The position numbers and the translations under genes are program-made. A DNA stretch of 64,000 nt. It comes from Paroedura picta (Eukaryota; Chordata; Lepidosauria; Squamata; Gekkonidae). Under the pieces are notes generated by a model. It searched no databases, was not told where the DNA came from, and was given only the letters and a program-made list of their open reading frames with translations. Within the stretch, counting starts at the first letter, position 1. Every line of letters starts with the position of its first letter. Positions 63,361-64,000 of the stretch are shown piece after piece. The stretch lies in NCBI RefSeq assembly GCF_049243985.1, contig NC_135386.1, positions 8,825,001 to 8,889,000 on the forward strand, read 5' to 3'.

Positions 63361-63486
63361 CTGGGGTAGCCAACCTGTGGTCCTCCAGATGTCCATGGAC
63401 TACGATTCCCATGAGCCCCTGCCAGCAAACGCTCATGGGGATTGTAGTCCAGGGACATCTGGAGGACCACAGGTTGACTACCCCTG
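63361..63486. mobile_element. Palindromic hAT MITE (family A)
   Basis: Flanks GTCTAGGG/GTCTTGGG at 63353-63360 and 63487-63494, one mismatch. A family B element starts at the next base, 63495. Confidence 0.9.
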
Positions 63487-63494
63487 GTCTTGGG

Positions 63495-63777
63495 CAGCCT
63501 TTCTGCGCTTTTTGTCACCCTTGAGAAATCCCAGGCTTCCAGAAACCCCAGGATAGAGTTGGGAAGCAGAGCTGTGGACACGCCCCCCTGGTCCTTCCCC
63601 TCCAAGCCCATCACTGGCTATTTATTTTGGGGGGGAGGTGGGATGACCTACTCATATATGGTCATAACGCCGGATGAATGTTGGGCATGTCTTAAAAAAT
63701 GCATTGAAATTAATTGACTCCCACCCGTTGCGGAAACCCTTCCAGGGCTTTCCCCGAACCCTGGTTGAGAAAGACAG
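63495..63777 (-). mobile_element. hAT-like element family B, directly abutting a family A copy
   Basis: CAGCCTTTCTGCGC at the left, ggttgagaaagacag at the right. Its left edge is the base after the right duplication of the family A element at 63361. Confidence 0.75.
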
Positions 63778-63921
63778 CCGTAATCTGAAGCTCTGACTGC
63801 TCCACCAGACCACCTTTCATAGGGCGGTTGCTGTTGAAGAAAGCAAGCAGCCTGGCCTGGTTGGCTCAAGCACGGTGGGTGGTGTGAAGCCACGTAAGAG
63901 ATGGCTTCCTGGCCTAGGGCT

Positions 63922-64000
63922 GCTGGCTTCCAGGTCCAACCTGGAGATCTCCCAGAATTCCCCCTGAACTCTTGAGATCTGCCCCCTGGGAGAGGATGGC
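63922..64000 (+). repeat. 'GGTTGCCA' family repeat, cut by window edge
   Basis: ctgctggcttccaggtccaa cctggagatctcccagaatt. Confidence 0.55.

Noticed and set aside
62117-63436. 439-residue open frame on the - strand
   Set aside because: GC-rich shadow of WHAMM exon 1 on the other strand, extended through palindromic MITE copies; no family resemblance.

Overview
This window is vertebrate nuclear DNA, most likely from a squamate reptile (lizard-type). It has short exons in long introns with GT..AG borders, CR1 LINE 3' ends everywhere, tRNA-derived SINEs whose 3' end resembles Sauria/Bov-B (ACCTTT tail), a second tRNA-derived SINE with a (TTC)n tail, and many small hAT-like DNA elements. No bacterial, viral or CRISPR gene is present. 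The species cannot be fixed from sequence alone.

Three protein genes are supported by exon-by-exon reading. (1) PDE8A, + strand: 20 consecutive coding exons from 403 to 31661, then a 3' UTR to about 32750. The first coding exon(s), about 85-90 residues, lie upstream of the window. The exons give an in-frame 742-residue product with the REC-like, PAS and HD-type phosphodiesterase domains. (2) FSD2, - strand: a complete 12-exon reading frame (58832 down to 43337, 719 residues) with a degenerate B-box, coiled coil, two fibronectin III domains and a SPRY domain. It is tail-to-tail with PDE8A. (3) WHAMM, + strand: only coding exon 1 (62390-62920, 177 residues). It is head-to-head with FSD2 and runs off the right edge.

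Layout: 1-32.75 kb PDE8A; 32.75-43.0 kb intergenic, repeat-rich with one repeat-poor island near 39-40 kb; 43.0-59.0 kb FSD2; 59.0-62.3 kb divergent FSD2/WHAMM intergenic; 62.1-62.9 kb GC-rich WHAMM 5' end; 62.9-64 kb WHAMM intron 1. The genes share no pathway: PDE8A hydrolyses cAMP, FSD2 is a muscle SPRY/FN3 protein, and WHAMM is an actin-nucleation promoting factor. Their adjacency is a synteny matter, not an operon.

The most interesting material is in the mobile DNA. A palindromic hAT MITE with 8-bp nnnTAnnn target duplications (Buster type) is present in about 20 copies, and at three loci a second hAT element lies directly against its target duplication. One copy carries 26 bp of the flank of another copy 5 kb away. 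A SINE 3' end lies just upstream of the WHAMM start codon, and a triplicated MITE begins 12 nt inside WHAMM intron 1. A fossil solo LTR sits 24 nt upstream of an FSD2 splice acceptor. PDE8A also has a 42-bp minisatellite and a CpG-rich array of NRF1-like motifs in its introns.
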